The notes: a model not told the origin generated them from the sequence alone. A stretch of DNA of 33,513 bases from an uncultured Lachnospiraceae bacterium (GCA_947385425.1 CANDKY010000037.1:1-33513), one strand, 5' to 3'; shown: positions 8,203 through 17,150, counted from the stretch's first letter. Numbers and translations: made by a program.

Positions 8203-9603
8203 TTATTTTATGCGTTTTAAGGCCACGACACACTCCACATGCCCACAAAAAGGAAACATATCACACCCCATCCCCTTCACCGCGCGATACCCCTTCTTAG
8301 CCAGAAACTCCAAATCCCTCACCAAAGTCTCCGGATTACAGGAAACATACACAACACGTTGCGGCTTCAGTACCGCCAGTGAACTCAGAAACACCTCGTC
8401 ACTTCCGGCACGGGGAGGATCCATAAAGACGACATCTATTTTCTCCCCCTGCTGTGCAAGCTGTACCATAAACTCCCCTGCATCCTTCTGATAAAACTCT
8501 GCATTCCTGATCTTATTCCCCCTCGCATTCGCCACGGCATCCCGCACAGCATCACTGTTTAACTCCACACCGATAACACGTCTTGCTCTCGACGCGGCAA
8601 CCATCCCTATCGTACCAATCCCGCAGTACGCATCCAGCACCGTTTCCTTTCCCGTCAGGCCGGCATACTCCACTGCCTTTTCATACAGCTTCCCCGCCTG
8701 CACGGAATTTACCTGATAAAAAGATCTGGGGGATATCTTAAAAGTAATACCGCAGAGTACATCCTCTATATAGCCTTTCCCATATATAACCTGCTCCTTA
8801 TCCCCTAAAACCATACTTGTCTGACGGTCATTGACATTAACTACAATTGTTGTAATTTGGGGATGAAGCCGCAGAAGCGCTTTTACGAAATTCCTTTTCG
8901 AAGGCATAACAGGGGATGCCAGCACAAGCACCACCATAATCTGGCCTGTAGCATGTCCCGTCCTGACCATCACATGACGCAGCAACCCATAATCTCTATC
9001 CTCATCGTAAGTCTTTATTTTAAAAGACGGGAGCAGCTTCCGGATGGAACCGATAATTTCATCTGCCTTCCGGTTCTCCAGTACACATTCCTCTATGGGA
9101 ATTATATAGTGTGTCCCCTCCTTATATACTCCGGATAAAGGATTCCCGTCCCTGTCATGGGTAAATGCCGCATTCACCTTATTTCGGTAATGCTCCGGCT
9201 CCTCCATCCCAATCATCCCGTCCAGCTTCACATAAGGTTTCAGCAACTTGGCCAAATCCCTCTCTTTTTCTGCAAGCTGTTCTTTATAAGGAACACCTAA
9301 TAACTGACAGCCGCCGCACTCACCAAATGCATGGCAGATCTCTTTCCCCTTCCCATATTTTTTCGGCTGCCCTGTTTTCTCCATTTTCCCTGCATTCCCC
9401 GGCTTCCCTGTATTCCTCGCTTTTCCTGCATTCCCCGTTCTTCCATGCTCCGCTTTTCCTGCACTCCCCGTTCTTCCATGCTCCGCTTTTCCTGCATTCC
9501 CCCCTTTCCCTGTCCTCTTCCTTTTCAAAGCCCCTTCCTCTTCCCGGGCCCTTCCTTTTTCAAAATTATGCGTCCTGCCTTTCTTCTTTTCCGCTTCTCT
9601 CAT
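8203..9603 (-). CDS. rlmCD: 23S rRNA (uracil-5-)-methyltransferase, RlmCD/RlmD type
   Basis: A TrmA/RumA-family methyltransferase that makes m5U in 23S rRNA with S-adenosylmethionine. The iron-sulphur cysteines (C-H-A-F-G-E-C-G-G-C), the SAM site D-A-Y-C-G-I-G-T-I-G, D-P-P-R-A-G and the nucleophile in S-C-N-P-E-T-L-V-R-D-L are all present. Instead of a normal TRAM domain the N-terminus is a very basic region with 11-residue repeats (A-E-H-G-R-T-G-[SN]-A-G-K). The start is uncertain: ATG at 9603 has AGGG five bases upstream, ATG at 9645 is possible, and the longer TTG frame to 9756 reads through repeat E and into sigH, so I reject it. Which uracil is modified cannot be told from sequence alone. 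Confidence 0.9.
   Translation of the reverse strand: MREAEKKKGRTHNFEKGRAREEEGALKRKRTGKGGNAGKAEHGRTGSAGKAEHGRTGNAGKARNTGKPGNAGKMEKTGQPKKYGKGKEICHAFGECGGCQLLGVPYKEQLAEKERDLAKLLKPYVKLDGMIGMEEPEHYRNKVNAAFTHDRDGNPLSGVYKEGTHYIIPIEECVLENRKADEIIGSIRKLLPSFKIKTYDEDRDYGLLRHVMVRTGHATGQIMVVLVLASPVMPSKRNFVKALLRLHPQITTIVVNVNDRQTSMVLGDKEQVIYGKGYIEDVLCGITFKISPRSFYQVNSVQAGKLYEKAVEYAGLTGKETVLDAYCGIGTIGMVAASRARRVIGVELNSDAVRDAVANARGNKIRNAEFYQKDAGEFMVQLAQQGEKIDVVFMDPPRAGSDEVFLSSLAVLKPQRVVYVSCNPETLVRDLEFLAKKGYRAVKGMGCDMFPFCGHVECVVALKRIK
9382..9516. repeat. 33-bp coding minisatellite in rlmCD
   Basis: Two near-perfect 33-bp units followed by diverged ones encode A-E-H-G-R-T-G-S-A-G-K and A-E-H-G-R-T-G-N-A-G-K, then R-N-T-G-K-P-G-N-A-G-K. 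Multiples of three keep the frame open. This is the same kind of expansion as in the SGNH hydrolase and GNAT genes of this window. Confidence 0.75.
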
Positions 9604-9706
9604 TTTATCCCTTTTCTCCAAACTCTTTTTCCCTGCCGCAGGCATCTTTGCTTTCCAGTATTGGCACACTAACACTATCCAACATGCCGCTGCCCTGCAG
9701 CGCAAA

Positions 9707-9745
9707 CCCGGCCATGAAAAACCTGGAAAAACGCCTCTCTTCACG
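9707..9745 (+). repeat. Repeat family E, single copy
   Basis: AAACCCGGCCATGAAAAACC followed by TGGAAAAACGCC is identical to 26231-26262 in the repeat cluster of the ABC operon. It sits between the sigH stop and the proposed rlmCD start and creates the spurious N-terminal extension of the rlmCD frame. Confidence 0.7.
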
Positions 9746-10390
9746 TTAATTGCCAATCACCCTGCGCAGTTTCCCCTTTATCCGCTGCAAAGCATTATCC
9801 GTTGATTTTCCGTCCCGGCCCAGCACCTTTGCTATCTGCACATAACTCATACCTGTGAGATACAAATCCAGAACCTGCTTTTCAAAAGCACTCAGTTCAC
9901 GCTCGATAATCTTTTCAATCCTCTCCACGTTTTCCCTGTCAATCAGCATTTCTTCCGGGCTCTGCCCGGCCCTGGAAACAAGTACATTCTGTAACTGCGC
10001 TTCCTCCCCGTCCTGTTCGCCGTCCCCCATCCTCCGGCTCACATGGCTGTAAAGCGAAACATAAGTATTCAGCGGGGCATGCTTCTGGCGCCCGGAAGCC
10101 TGTACCGCCGTATACATCTGCCGGGAAATGCACAAATCCGCAAAAGTGAAGAAACTGGCATCCCGCCCAATATCATAATCCCTGACGGCTTTAAACAGGC
10201 CTATCATCCCTTCCTGGATAAGATCGTCATTATCCGCCCCAAGGATATACATGGATTTTGCCTTGCTTTTCACCAAATGCTTATACTTATCCATTATGTA
10301 ATCAGTAATCTGCTCCTCGCCGTCCCGCAGACGCACAATCAATTCCTCATCACTGTACTGCCCATATAAATCCTGCATCCTGGCCCCCAT
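9746..10390 (-). CDS. sigH: RNA polymerase sporulation sigma factor SigH
   Basis: A 214-residue sigma-70-family factor of the SigH (Spo0H) type that in Firmicutes directs early sporulation and stationary-phase genes. Region 2 is clear (A-D-N-D-D-L-I-Q-E-G-M-I-G-L-F-K-A-V-R-D, then F-F-T-F-A-D-L-C-I-S-R-Q), and region 4 holds the helix-turn-helix (S-Y-V-Q-I-A-K-V-L-G-R-D-G-K-S-T-D-N-A-L-Q-R split by one gap). The Q-K-H-A-P-L-N-T-Y-V-S-L link is characteristic of SigH. The ATG at 10390 overlaps the stop of the SGNH gene (TGATG), implying coupling; an ATG at 10378 behind GGGGG is an alternative start. Confidence 0.93.
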   Translation of the reverse strand: MGARMQDLYGQYSDEELIVRLRDGEEQITDYIMDKYKHLVKSKAKSMYILGADNDDLIQEGMIGLFKAVRDYDIGRDASFFTFADLCISRQMYTAVQASGRQKHAPLNTYVSLYSHVSRRMGDGEQDGEEAQLQNVLVSRAGQSPEEMLIDRENVERIEKIIERELSAFEKQVLDLYLTGMSYVQIAKVLGRDGKSTDNALQRIKGKLRRVIGN

Positions 10391-12816
10391 CACTGAATTA
10401 CTATGGCCTCTCCGCCATACTCATAGTTTTCCTCCCCGCCTGCATCCATGGCATCAGGCATTTTGTCCTGTGATCCTCCGTCCTGTTCCTGATGCCCTTC
10501 CTGCATTGCCTCTGCAGGGTTTTCCCCTGCCGGAAGATTCCCTCCCGGCGCCGGTTCTATGACCACGGCATCTTCCGCAACCTTCTTATTGTTCTCCTCC
10601 GCCTTCGCTGCCTCTTCCTTCTCCCTCTCCAGCCTTTCTTTCTCCGCCCGGAGCCTTTCTTCTTCGATCCTCTTTGCTTCCTCCGGAGACAGCGTCCTCT
10701 CCGGCGGCAGCGGGCTGTCCGCGTTAAGCCCGTTGCCGCTGATTGTATCCCCGCCTGCCGGGGCGCCGTCTGCCATTCCCCCGCCAAATCCGTCTGTACT
10801 GTTACCGCTGACTGTCCCCTGGGCCTGGCCGTTCCCCAGCCCGCCCCGCTGCACAATCTCTATAATGCTTCTCGCCATATGTTCCGCCAATACCTGATAA
10901 CCTGCCGGATTTCCATGTACACCATCCGGCATATAGTTCGAAATAACCTGCGCATCATGGGTATCAAGAAGATTCGAGTTGTACAGGTCAATCACATCGA
11001 TCTGATACTGGGCCGCCAATTCTTTCACCGCATTGGCATATACCCTTTGAGGCAGCAGGTAATCCCTCTGCGCCCTCAGATAATCATGGAGTACATTCGG
11101 AAGCGGCGTCGCAAATATAATCTTTGCATTCGGATAATCCTTTTTCAGCCCCCGCATAAGCTCATCCACATCCCCGTAAAAAGTCCTGGCCTTCTTTTCC
11201 TCCAGGCTACCCAGTTCCTTTGTTGATGCCGCAAAACCATCGTTCGTACCGCCCATTACCAATATAATATCCGCATCCTCCGGGATTTCCTTATAGCGGT
11301 CCACAAATGCATTATCCCAGTACCTTCCATAAGAAGAACCGCCGACCCCCAGATTATAAACCTCCTCTGCCTGCAAGATATTTTTTAACACAGAAGGATA
11401 GGAATACTGCTGGTAATTCTCCATTTTATCCAAATTGCTTCCTTCCGTAATACTATCCCCAAGACAGGCAATCTTAACATCCGAAAAATCATAACTGCTG
11501 CTGTTAATAACCGCCTTATCCTCACCGTTTGTCTGAACAGTTTCCATATAAGAAGAACATATCTTTCTCCGTTCTTCCAAAGTCATCTCCGGCTCATTCC
11601 TGACATATGGTATTACCTGCCCATCCACCACCGCATTACCCGAGATCGTATCTGCCCCGGCTACATTACCGGATGCCATTCCCGCTTCTTCCGTAATGCC
11701 CGCTGTATTACCGGATTCCCCTTCTTCGGAAACCCCGTTCGCGGACACAGTACCGTCCTCTTCCTCTTCGGCTTCCTCGGGCGTCCCGTTCATGGACACG
11801 GTGTCCTCTTTCTCCTCTTCGGCTTCCGCAGGCATCCCGTTCATGGACACAGTGTCCTCTTCCTCCTCGGCTTCCGCGGGCATCCCGTTCATGGACACAG
11901 TGTCCTCTTCCTCTTCTTCGGCTTCCGCAGGCATCCCGTTCATAGACACGGTGTCCTCTTCCTCCTCTTCGGCTTCCGCGGGTATCCCGTTCATGGACAC
12001 GGTATCTTCTTCCTCTTCCATATCTTTATCTTTCCCATTACCGGATACGGTATCCCCCTCTGCGGACGCTGCGCCATCTGCTGTTTCCGGTTTTTCTGCC
12101 GGCGGTTTCGGTTCAGGCGGCGCATCTATAATAATTGCGCCATCCGCAGCCGCGTCCAGCCCCTGCTGATCCACTTCCTCCGCCGGCATATCTGCACCCA
12201 TTTCCGCCGTTCCTTCCCCTTCCGGCTGTCCGGTACTCACTGCCGGCTGTTCTGCCTGCCCTTCCTGCCCTGCTTCTTCCGCACCGATTACAATTGCACC
12301 TGAGGAAACTTCCAAAGCCGGATCTTTGCCTCCGTCCGGCCCGTCCGCAGAACCCTGGCTTCCTGTTCCCTGCTCATCCCCCCTGTTTCCTGTCTCACCT
12401 GAATCCTCCTGCGGCTGCGATCCCCCCGCATTTTCCTGCGGCTGCGAACCGCCCGCACTCTCCTGCGCCTGCAGATCTTCCGCATTCCCCCCAGTCTCCA
12501 TCCCGCTTTCCCCGTTTACGGCATCCTGGCCTTCCTGCTCCCCGCTCTGCCATTCGTCCAGCACCAGAACCGAATTCACCTGTTCATCCAAAAATATCTG
12601 TAAAGCTTCCGCATCCCCTGCCAGCTCTTCAATCTGCACCCGTACACTGTCAACTTCCTGCTGCACTTCCTGATGCCTTGCAGCCCACTCCTTCTCCTGC
12701 TTTTTATCCAAATACAGCCGATACCCCTTAAAAATTAAAACCGATGCCAGAACAATTGACAGGACACCAATCAATACCAGCAAACTTTTCTGAACTTTAT
12801 CCAAACCCTTTTTCAT
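10390..12816 (-). CDS. Membrane-anchored SGNH/GDSL hydrolase with acidic repeats
   Basis: An 808-residue extracytoplasmic protein. One membrane segment (about 11-30) follows a basic start, then a coiled coil (35-70), a long low-complexity acidic region (90-400), the SGNH domain (445-656) and a charged helical and Q/G-rich tail. Catalytic blocks are intact: G-D-S-I-T-E-G-S with Ser455, G-G-T-N-D with Asn525, and D-G-V-H with Asp631 and His634. The enzyme probably removes acyl groups from a wall or surface glycan; the substrate is unknown. Residues 255-361 hold six or seven repeats around D-T-V-S-M-N-G. The start (M-K-K-G-L-D) has GGAGG five bases upstream. The gene sits between rlmB and sigH, where other Firmicutes have yacP/rae1. 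Confidence 0.88.
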   Translation of the reverse strand: MKKGLDKVQKSLLVLIGVLSIVLASVLIFKGYRLYLDKKQEKEWAARHQEVQQEVDSVRVQIEELAGDAEALQIFLDEQVNSVLVLDEWQSGEQEGQDAVNGESGMETGGNAEDLQAQESAGGSQPQENAGGSQPQEDSGETGNRGDEQGTGSQGSADGPDGGKDPALEVSSGAIVIGAEEAGQEGQAEQPAVSTGQPEGEGTAEMGADMPAEEVDQQGLDAAADGAIIIDAPPEPKPPAEKPETADGAASAEGDTVSGNGKDKDMEEEEDTVSMNGIPAEAEEEEEDTVSMNGMPAEAEEEEEDTVSMNGMPAEAEEEEDTVSMNGMPAEAEEEKEDTVSMNGTPEEAEEEEDGTVSANGVSEEGESGNTAGITEEAGMASGNVAGADTISGNAVVDGQVIPYVRNEPEMTLEERRKICSSYMETVQTNGEDKAVINSSSYDFSDVKIACLGDSITEGSNLDKMENYQQYSYPSVLKNILQAEEVYNLGVGGSSYGRYWDNAFVDRYKEIPEDADIILVMGGTNDGFAASTKELGSLEEKKARTFYGDVDELMRGLKKDYPNAKIIFATPLPNVLHDYLRAQRDYLLPQRVYANAVKELAAQYQIDVIDLYNSNLLDTHDAQVISNYMPDGVHGNPAGYQVLAEHMARSIIEIVQRGGLGNGQAQGTVSGNSTDGFGGGMADGAPAGGDTISGNGLNADSPLPPERTLSPEEAKRIEEERLRAEKERLEREKEEAAKAEENNKKVAEDAVVIEPAPGGNLPAGENPAEAMQEGHQEQDGGSQDKMPDAMDAGGEENYEYGGEAIVIQ
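11734..12054. repeat. 48-54 bp coding minisatellite in the SGNH hydrolase gene
   Basis: Repeated units encode D-T-V-S-M-N-G-M-P-A-E-A followed by a glutamate run of variable length (4-6 residues), so unit length varies by whole codons. The core (D/G)-T-(V/I)-S-(G/M/A)-N recurs outside the array as well (near residues 389, 667 and 690). Confidence 0.85.
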
Positions 12817-12929
12817 AATAACCTCCATGCCACTGCCATACAGCAGCGCCAATCAAATACACAACCCCGCCCAAACCTCCCCGTCCCACCGCATCCTGCC
12901 CAAAACCATTCTCCCTCAGTCTCACACAC

Positions 12930-13050
12930 CTAAGGAGCTGTTAAAGAATTCATCTTTACACCTATTGCTCCGCCCGGCCGGAAATTATACTTCCATTCTG
13001 CCTGCCTTTTTCTCCGATAGCGCCAAGCCAAAATTGGTTACACAGTAAAC
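12930..13050 (-). repeat. Relic of repeat family A in the rlmB-SGNH gap
   Basis: The plus-strand stretch CTGCCTTTTTCTCCGATAGC and the following GGTTACACAG match the inner part of the family A copy at 17338-17420 (TTGCCTTTTTCTCCGCTATC, then GTTACATAG). The ends are decayed. Nothing else is recognised in the 12817-13083 gap; a TATAAT without a good -35 lies on the minus strand near 12988. Confidence 0.4.
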
Positions 13051-13083
13051 ATAAAAAGGCATAGCATCCCCCGGAACATGTCC

Positions 13084-13827
13084 TTACCTTCCCATTTGCT
13101 GCCTTACAATCTCATAAGCCAACACCCCCGCCGCCACCGAAGCGTTCAGCGAATCAATATCCCCCTTCATTGGAATGGATGCAACAAAATCGCATTTCTC
13201 CTTTATCAGCCGCCCGATGCCTTCCCCTTCCCCTCCTATGACAAGCCCGATCGGCCCTTTCAAATCCAACTGGTACATCTGCGTACCGTCCATATCCGCA
13301 CACACAAACCAAATCCCCTTTTTCTTCAGCGCATCTATCGTCTTCGCCAGGTTTGTCACCTTCGCCACCATAGTATAATTCAAAGCCCCCGCCGAAGCAC
13401 GGGCCACTGCCGCCGTCAGGCCTGCCGCATGGTTTTTCGGTATAATTACACCATGGGCGCCTGCCAGGTTCGCGGTGCGGATAATTGCCCCCAGATTATG
13501 CGGATCCTCGATATTATCCAGCAGCATCAGGAATGGCGGCTCCCCCTTTTCCTCCGCCAGTTTCAGCATGTCCTCCACTTCCGCATACCCATAAGCTGCC
13601 GCATAGGCAATCACCCCCTGGTGCCTGCCCGTTCCTGACATCTGATCCAAACGCTCCTTTGGCACAAACCTCACCAGCGTGTCCTGCTTTTTGGCCTCCC
13701 GCTTCACCGTTGCAATAGGCCCATCCTGGCATCCGTCCTGAATATACACCTTATCTATCGTCTTCCCGGAACGGAAAGCCTCAATTACCGCATTCCTTCC
13801 CTCTATTGTAAATTCCTCATATCTCAT
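13084..13827 (-). CDS. rlmB: 23S rRNA (guanosine-2'-O)-methyltransferase RlmB
   Basis: A 247-residue SpoU/TrmH-family enzyme that methylates the 2'-oxygen of a guanosine in the 23S rRNA peptidyl-transferase region (G2251 in E. coli). The N-terminal substrate-binding domain begins with I-E-G-R-N-A-V-I-E-A. The three SPOUT motifs are visible: N-L-G-A-I-I-R-T-A, G-L-V-I-G-G-E-G-E-G-I and I-P-M-K-G-D-I-D-S-L-N-A-S-V-A-A-G-V-L. Length is normal. The purine-rich GAAGGGAA lies a little far (about ten bases) from the ATG. Its place between mrnC and the sigH region is the conserved Firmicutes order. Confidence 0.95.
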   Translation of the reverse strand: MRYEEFTIEGRNAVIEAFRSGKTIDKVYIQDGCQDGPIATVKREAKKQDTLVRFVPKERLDQMSGTGRHQGVIAYAAAYGYAEVEDMLKLAEEKGEPPFLMLLDNIEDPHNLGAIIRTANLAGAHGVIIPKNHAAGLTAAVARASAGALNYTMVAKVTNLAKTIDALKKKGIWFVCADMDGTQMYQLDLKGPIGLVIGGEGEGIGRLIKEKCDFVASIPMKGDIDSLNASVAAGVLAYEIVRQQMGR

Positions 13828-14057
13828 ACTGCCGCATTCCCTTCTTCTTCCTTATTATATAACAGAATTTCTCCGATATAACCACCTTTTTACGAATTTT
13901 AAACGATTCTTAATCAAATATTAATTTTTAGGAATCCAGGATTCCAGTATACAGAGCATTCCCGGCACACGCCTGATACAGCATAACATATCTTAATATG
14001 CTTAACCGGGCCGCCGCCTTTCCTCCTGTCCGCCAAATTCCGGCATGGCCTGCCCGC

Positions 14058-14100
14058 CGCACACCCATGCACCGACTTAACGGCATACTTCCTCTGCATA
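14058..14100 (+). repeat. Dispersed repeat family F, copy 1
   Basis: Matches 6753-6793 (see that entry). It occupies part of the 13828-14123 gap between mrnC and rlmB, which is otherwise without a recognisable gene; the short frames there are repeat-derived. Confidence 0.5.
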
Positions 14101-14123
14101 GGACGGTGCACAAAAACTCCCTT

Positions 14124-14564
14124 TTACAATTCCAGCCCCAGCTTCTCTAACCCCAGCTTCACCAACGCCATGGCCCTCTCCGTCTCATCCTGCAAATACA
14201 AATAGCCCATCAGTGCTTCCAGCCCGGTTGCCTTCCGGTACTCTGCCACCGAAGCATTCTTAGCCGTCGTATAAGCTTTCGCATTCCTCCCTCTTCGGTA
14301 CACTGCCGCTTCCTCTTCCGTCAGACACTCCTGCAGCACCTCCGCCATTAAAGCCTGTGTCCCTGCTTTCACATATTTTGACGCTGTCTTATGCAACTGA
14401 TCCGTAGAGCGGTTCCCCCTTGCCACCACTACAGTGCGGATCATCAAATCAAAAATACTGTCCCCGATATAGGCAAGCGCAAGAGGCGAATATGCCCTGA
14501 TATCCACCTCTTTACACCCAAATTCCCTTTTCAGTTGCCCCAGCAAAGTTAAACCCGCTTCCAT
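14124..14564 (-). CDS. mrnC: Mini-ribonuclease III
   Basis: A 146-residue Mini-III: an RNase III catalytic domain without the double-stranded RNA-binding domain, which in Bacillus trims the ends of 23S rRNA precursor. The catalytic motif is seen as A-Y-I-G-D-S-I-F-D-L-M-I-R (near 31-43), and the second acidic cluster as G-L-E-A-L-M-G-Y-L-Y-L near residue 120. AAAGGAG lies five bases upstream of the ATG. It starts 57 bp after the cysS stop, in the conserved cysS-mrnC-rlmB order, and is probably in the same transcript as cysE-cysS. Confidence 0.94.
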   Translation of the reverse strand: MEAGLTLLGQLKREFGCKEVDIRAYSPLALAYIGDSIFDLMIRTVVVARGNRSTDQLHKTASKYVKAGTQALMAEVLQECLTEEEAAVYRRGRNAKAYTTAKNASVAEYRKATGLEALMGYLYLQDETERAMALVKLGLEKLGLEL

Positions 14565-14621
14565 CGAACTCCTTTTCCCGCTGCTTTCACCAGACTTTTT
14601 CCTTCCCTATAGTTAACGGCC

Positions 14622-16037
14622 TTAAGAATTTGCCCTCTTCCACTTAACCCCTTCACGGGTATCCTCCAGCAGGATCCCCTTACCCGACAGTTCCTCCCTT
14701 ATTTCATCTGCGCGGGCAAAATTTTTCGCCTTTCTCGCCGCCTGCCGCTCTTCGATCAGCCTTTCGATATCCGCATCCAGAAGCTCACCCTCTTTCTCCA
14801 CAATCAGCCCGCAAATACCGGACAATTCCACGATCTTCCCCTTCAAAGCCTCAAGGAACGGCACACTGCTGCCTTCCCCTGCATGGGTATTGGAAAACTT
14901 CACCAGTTCGAATATAGCGGAAATCGCATCCGCCGTATTAAAATCATCATCCATAGCCTCATCGAATTTCGCCGTAAAGCCGTCCAGTTCCCCCGTCAAA
15001 GCTTCTTCCTCCCCGCTCGGCACGGCAGCAGAAGCATTCTGTAGCAGATAATTCAGGTTTTCCACACTGGTCACAATCCTCCCGTACCCGTTTGCAGCCG
15101 CTTCCATCAGCTCCTCACTGAAATTCAGCGGGCTTCTGTAGTGCGCGGAAAGCATAAAGAACCGAAGTACCTGCAGATCATATTTCTCCCCGATTTCCCT
15201 TACGGTGAAAAAATTCCCGGCAGACTTGGACATCTTCCTGTGATCAATATTCAGGAAAGCATTGTGCATCCAATATCTGGCAAAAACCTTCCCATTGGCC
15301 GCTTCGGACTGTGCAATTTCATTTTCATGATGAGGGAATATCAGATCCTCGCCCCCGGCATGGATATCTATTTCATCCCCCAGATACCGCTTACTCATCA
15401 CCGAGCACTCAATATGCCAGCCCGGACGCCCGTCACACCACGGGGATTCCCAATACGGCTCCCCTTCCTTCTTCGGCTTCCACAATACAAAGTCCAGGGC
15501 ATCTTCCTTCTGATCCTCCCCGGAAACAAGAAGCGAACGATTCCCTCCCTGCAGATCATCCAGATTCTTGTGGGATAATTTCCCGTACTCCTTAAAATTA
15601 CGCGTCCGGAAATACACTGTCCCGTCCGCCGCCCGGTAAGCATACCCCTTATCGATCAGGATTTGTATCATTTCCAGCATCCCGCAGATCTCATTCGTCG
15701 CCAGGGGATGCACCGTTGCGGGCTTCACATTCATAGCCTCCATGTCCTTCCTGCACTCCGCAATATAACGCTCCGAAATAACGCTTGCATCCACACCCTC
15801 TTCAATGGCCTTTTTAATGATTTTATCATCCACGTCCGTAAAATTAGATACATAATTCACCTCATACCCCTTATGCTCCATATACCGGCGCACCGTATCA
15901 AACACAATCATGGGCCTTGCATTCCCGATATGGATCAAATTGTAAACCGTAGGCCCGCATACATACATCCTGACCTTTCCCTCTTCTATCGGTATAAATT
16001 CTTCCTTCTTTTTTGTCAAAGTATTGTATATTTTCAT
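14622..16037 (-). CDS. cysS: Cysteine--tRNA ligase
   Basis: A 471-residue class I synthetase that charges tRNA-Cys. The zinc and cysteine site is seen in M-Y-V-C-G-P-T-V-Y-N and W-H-I-E-C-S, the HIGH signature as H-I-G-N-A-R-P, and the KMSKS loop as K-M-S-K-S-A-G-N. The C-terminal helical domain ends with the usual A-D-x-I-R-x-x-L and G-I-x-L-E-D-T-x-x-G segments. The start M-K-I-Y-N-T-L is chosen: AGGAG lies ten bases upstream, and earlier codons (to 16076) encode a K/R-rich stretch outside the family. Co-transcribed with cysE under the T-box at 17081-17566. Confidence 0.96.
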   Translation of the reverse strand: MKIYNTLTKKKEEFIPIEEGKVRMYVCGPTVYNLIHIGNARPMIVFDTVRRYMEHKGYEVNYVSNFTDVDDKIIKKAIEEGVDASVISERYIAECRKDMEAMNVKPATVHPLATNEICGMLEMIQILIDKGYAYRAADGTVYFRTRNFKEYGKLSHKNLDDLQGGNRSLLVSGEDQKEDALDFVLWKPKKEGEPYWESPWCDGRPGWHIECSVMSKRYLGDEIDIHAGGEDLIFPHHENEIAQSEAANGKVFARYWMHNAFLNIDHRKMSKSAGNFFTVREIGEKYDLQVLRFFMLSAHYRSPLNFSEELMEAAANGYGRIVTSVENLNYLLQNASAAVPSGEEEALTGELDGFTAKFDEAMDDDFNTADAISAIFELVKFSNTHAGEGSSVPFLEALKGKIVELSGICGLIVEKEGELLDADIERLIEERQAARKAKNFARADEIREELSGKGILLEDTREGVKWKRANS

Positions 16038-16070
16038 TGTCCTGTTTCTCCTCTTTCCTTTCTCCTGCTT

Positions 16071-16244
16071 TTCCATTCCTTATATTCTGTTTACGCGTCC
16101 CTTTCCACTGCTTTCCATTCCTTTATTCTGTTTACGCGTCCCTTTCCACTGCTTTCCATTCCTTTATTCTGCATATGCATTCCCTTATTCAGCACTTTCT
16201 TAATCTACGTTCCCTTATCCTGCATCCCCTTATCCTGCATTTCC
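16071..16244. repeat. 41-bp tandem repeat between cysE and cysS
   Basis: Two almost identical 41-bp units (TTCTGTTTACGCGTCCCTTT core at 16086 and 16127) are followed by a third truncated unit and then shorter degenerate units (TCCCTTATCCTGCAT type) up to the cysE stop. The unit contains AAAGGAATGG on the transcribed strand, which resembles a ribosome binding site followed by ATG, but no frame of any length follows. Confidence 0.75.
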
Positions 16245-16955
16245 TTATTTTCCCTCAATCTGCCGCCCCTTATTCCCCTTTTCCTCCCCCAACTGCCTCT
16301 GCAACCTGCTGACTGTCCTTTCCAGTTCCAACAGCCGGTTGGTCAGTTCACTGTCCGCACGCTGCAGGTTCGAAATATCCTCCTTCACAGGATCCGGCAG
16401 GTTCGTCTGATCCATCTCCTCCTGCGGGAAACACTGTTTGTTCCTTTTTACTACACGCCCCGGCACCCCCACTACCGTAGAACCGCAGGGCACCTCTTCC
16501 AGGACCACACTCCCGGCGCCGATCTTGGAGTTATCACCAATCTTAAACGAGCCCAGCACCTTTGCCCCGGCACTGATCATCACATTATTCCCGACGGTAG
16601 GATGCCGCTTCCCCTGCTCCTTTCCCGTCCCCCCTAAGGTAACGCCCTGATACAGCGTCACATTTTCTCCGATGATTGCCGTCTCCCCGATAATCACGCC
16701 ATTCCCGTGATCAATGAAAAACCCCTTCCCGATTTCCGCCCCCGGGTGTATCTCTATCCCCGTCTTGCGCACGCCGCGCTGGGATACCCATCTGGCCAGA
16801 AAATAATGTTTTTTCAGATATAACTTATGAGCAATCCGATAATGCAGCATCACCTTGAAGCTCGGATACAAAAATACTTCCATGGAAGAATGGATTGCCG
16901 GATCCCTCTGCCTGATAACGGCTATCTCATCCCGAATCCTTTTCACAAATCCCAT
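16245..16955 (-). CDS. cysE: Serine O-acetyltransferase
   Basis: A 236-residue CysE that makes O-acetylserine from serine and acetyl-CoA, the first step to cysteine. The N-terminal helical region (R-D-P-A-I-H-S-S-M-E-V-F-L-Y-P) is followed by the left-handed beta-helix hexapeptide repeats, with catalytic His in F-I-D-H-G-N-G-V-I-I-G-E and the C-terminal G-V-P-G-R-V-V. An extra 50-residue tail is predicted coiled coil (L-E-R-T-V-S-R-L-Q-R-Q-L), as in some clostridial homologues. I start at ATG 16955 behind AGGGGG; a TTG at 17048 behind GGAG would add 31 low-complexity residues and cannot be excluded. First gene of the T-box operon. Confidence 0.93.
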   Translation of the reverse strand: MGFVKRIRDEIAVIRQRDPAIHSSMEVFLYPSFKVMLHYRIAHKLYLKKHYFLARWVSQRGVRKTGIEIHPGAEIGKGFFIDHGNGVIIGETAIIGENVTLYQGVTLGGTGKEQGKRHPTVGNNVMISAGAKVLGSFKIGDNSKIGAGSVVLEEVPCGSTVVGVPGRVVKRNKQCFPQEEMDQTNLPDPVKEDISNLQRADSELTNRLLELERTVSRLQRQLGEEKGNKGRQIEGK

Positions 16956-17150
16956 ATTCATGCCCCCTGATATAGAAACCTGCTGTGCCGGGGCGCTGCC
17001 GGAGCTTCCTTCCCGAACCTGCGCACCCCCGGGATTTTTTCCTGCCAAATAAAAAACTCCATCCCCTCTTAACCTGAATTAAAAAGAGACGAAGTAACTC
17101 CGCGGTTCCACCCTAATTAAAGGCAACCTGCAAAAATTGCCTTTCACTTA

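Noticed and set aside
9604-9756. N-terminal extension of rlmCD to the TTG at 9756
   Set aside because: The extra residues are encoded by repeat E and overlap sigH; not part of the TrmA family.
13914-14113. Two overlapping minus-strand frames of 61-65 codons
   Set aside because: They come from repeat F and flanking non-coding DNA; no ribosome binding site or family match.
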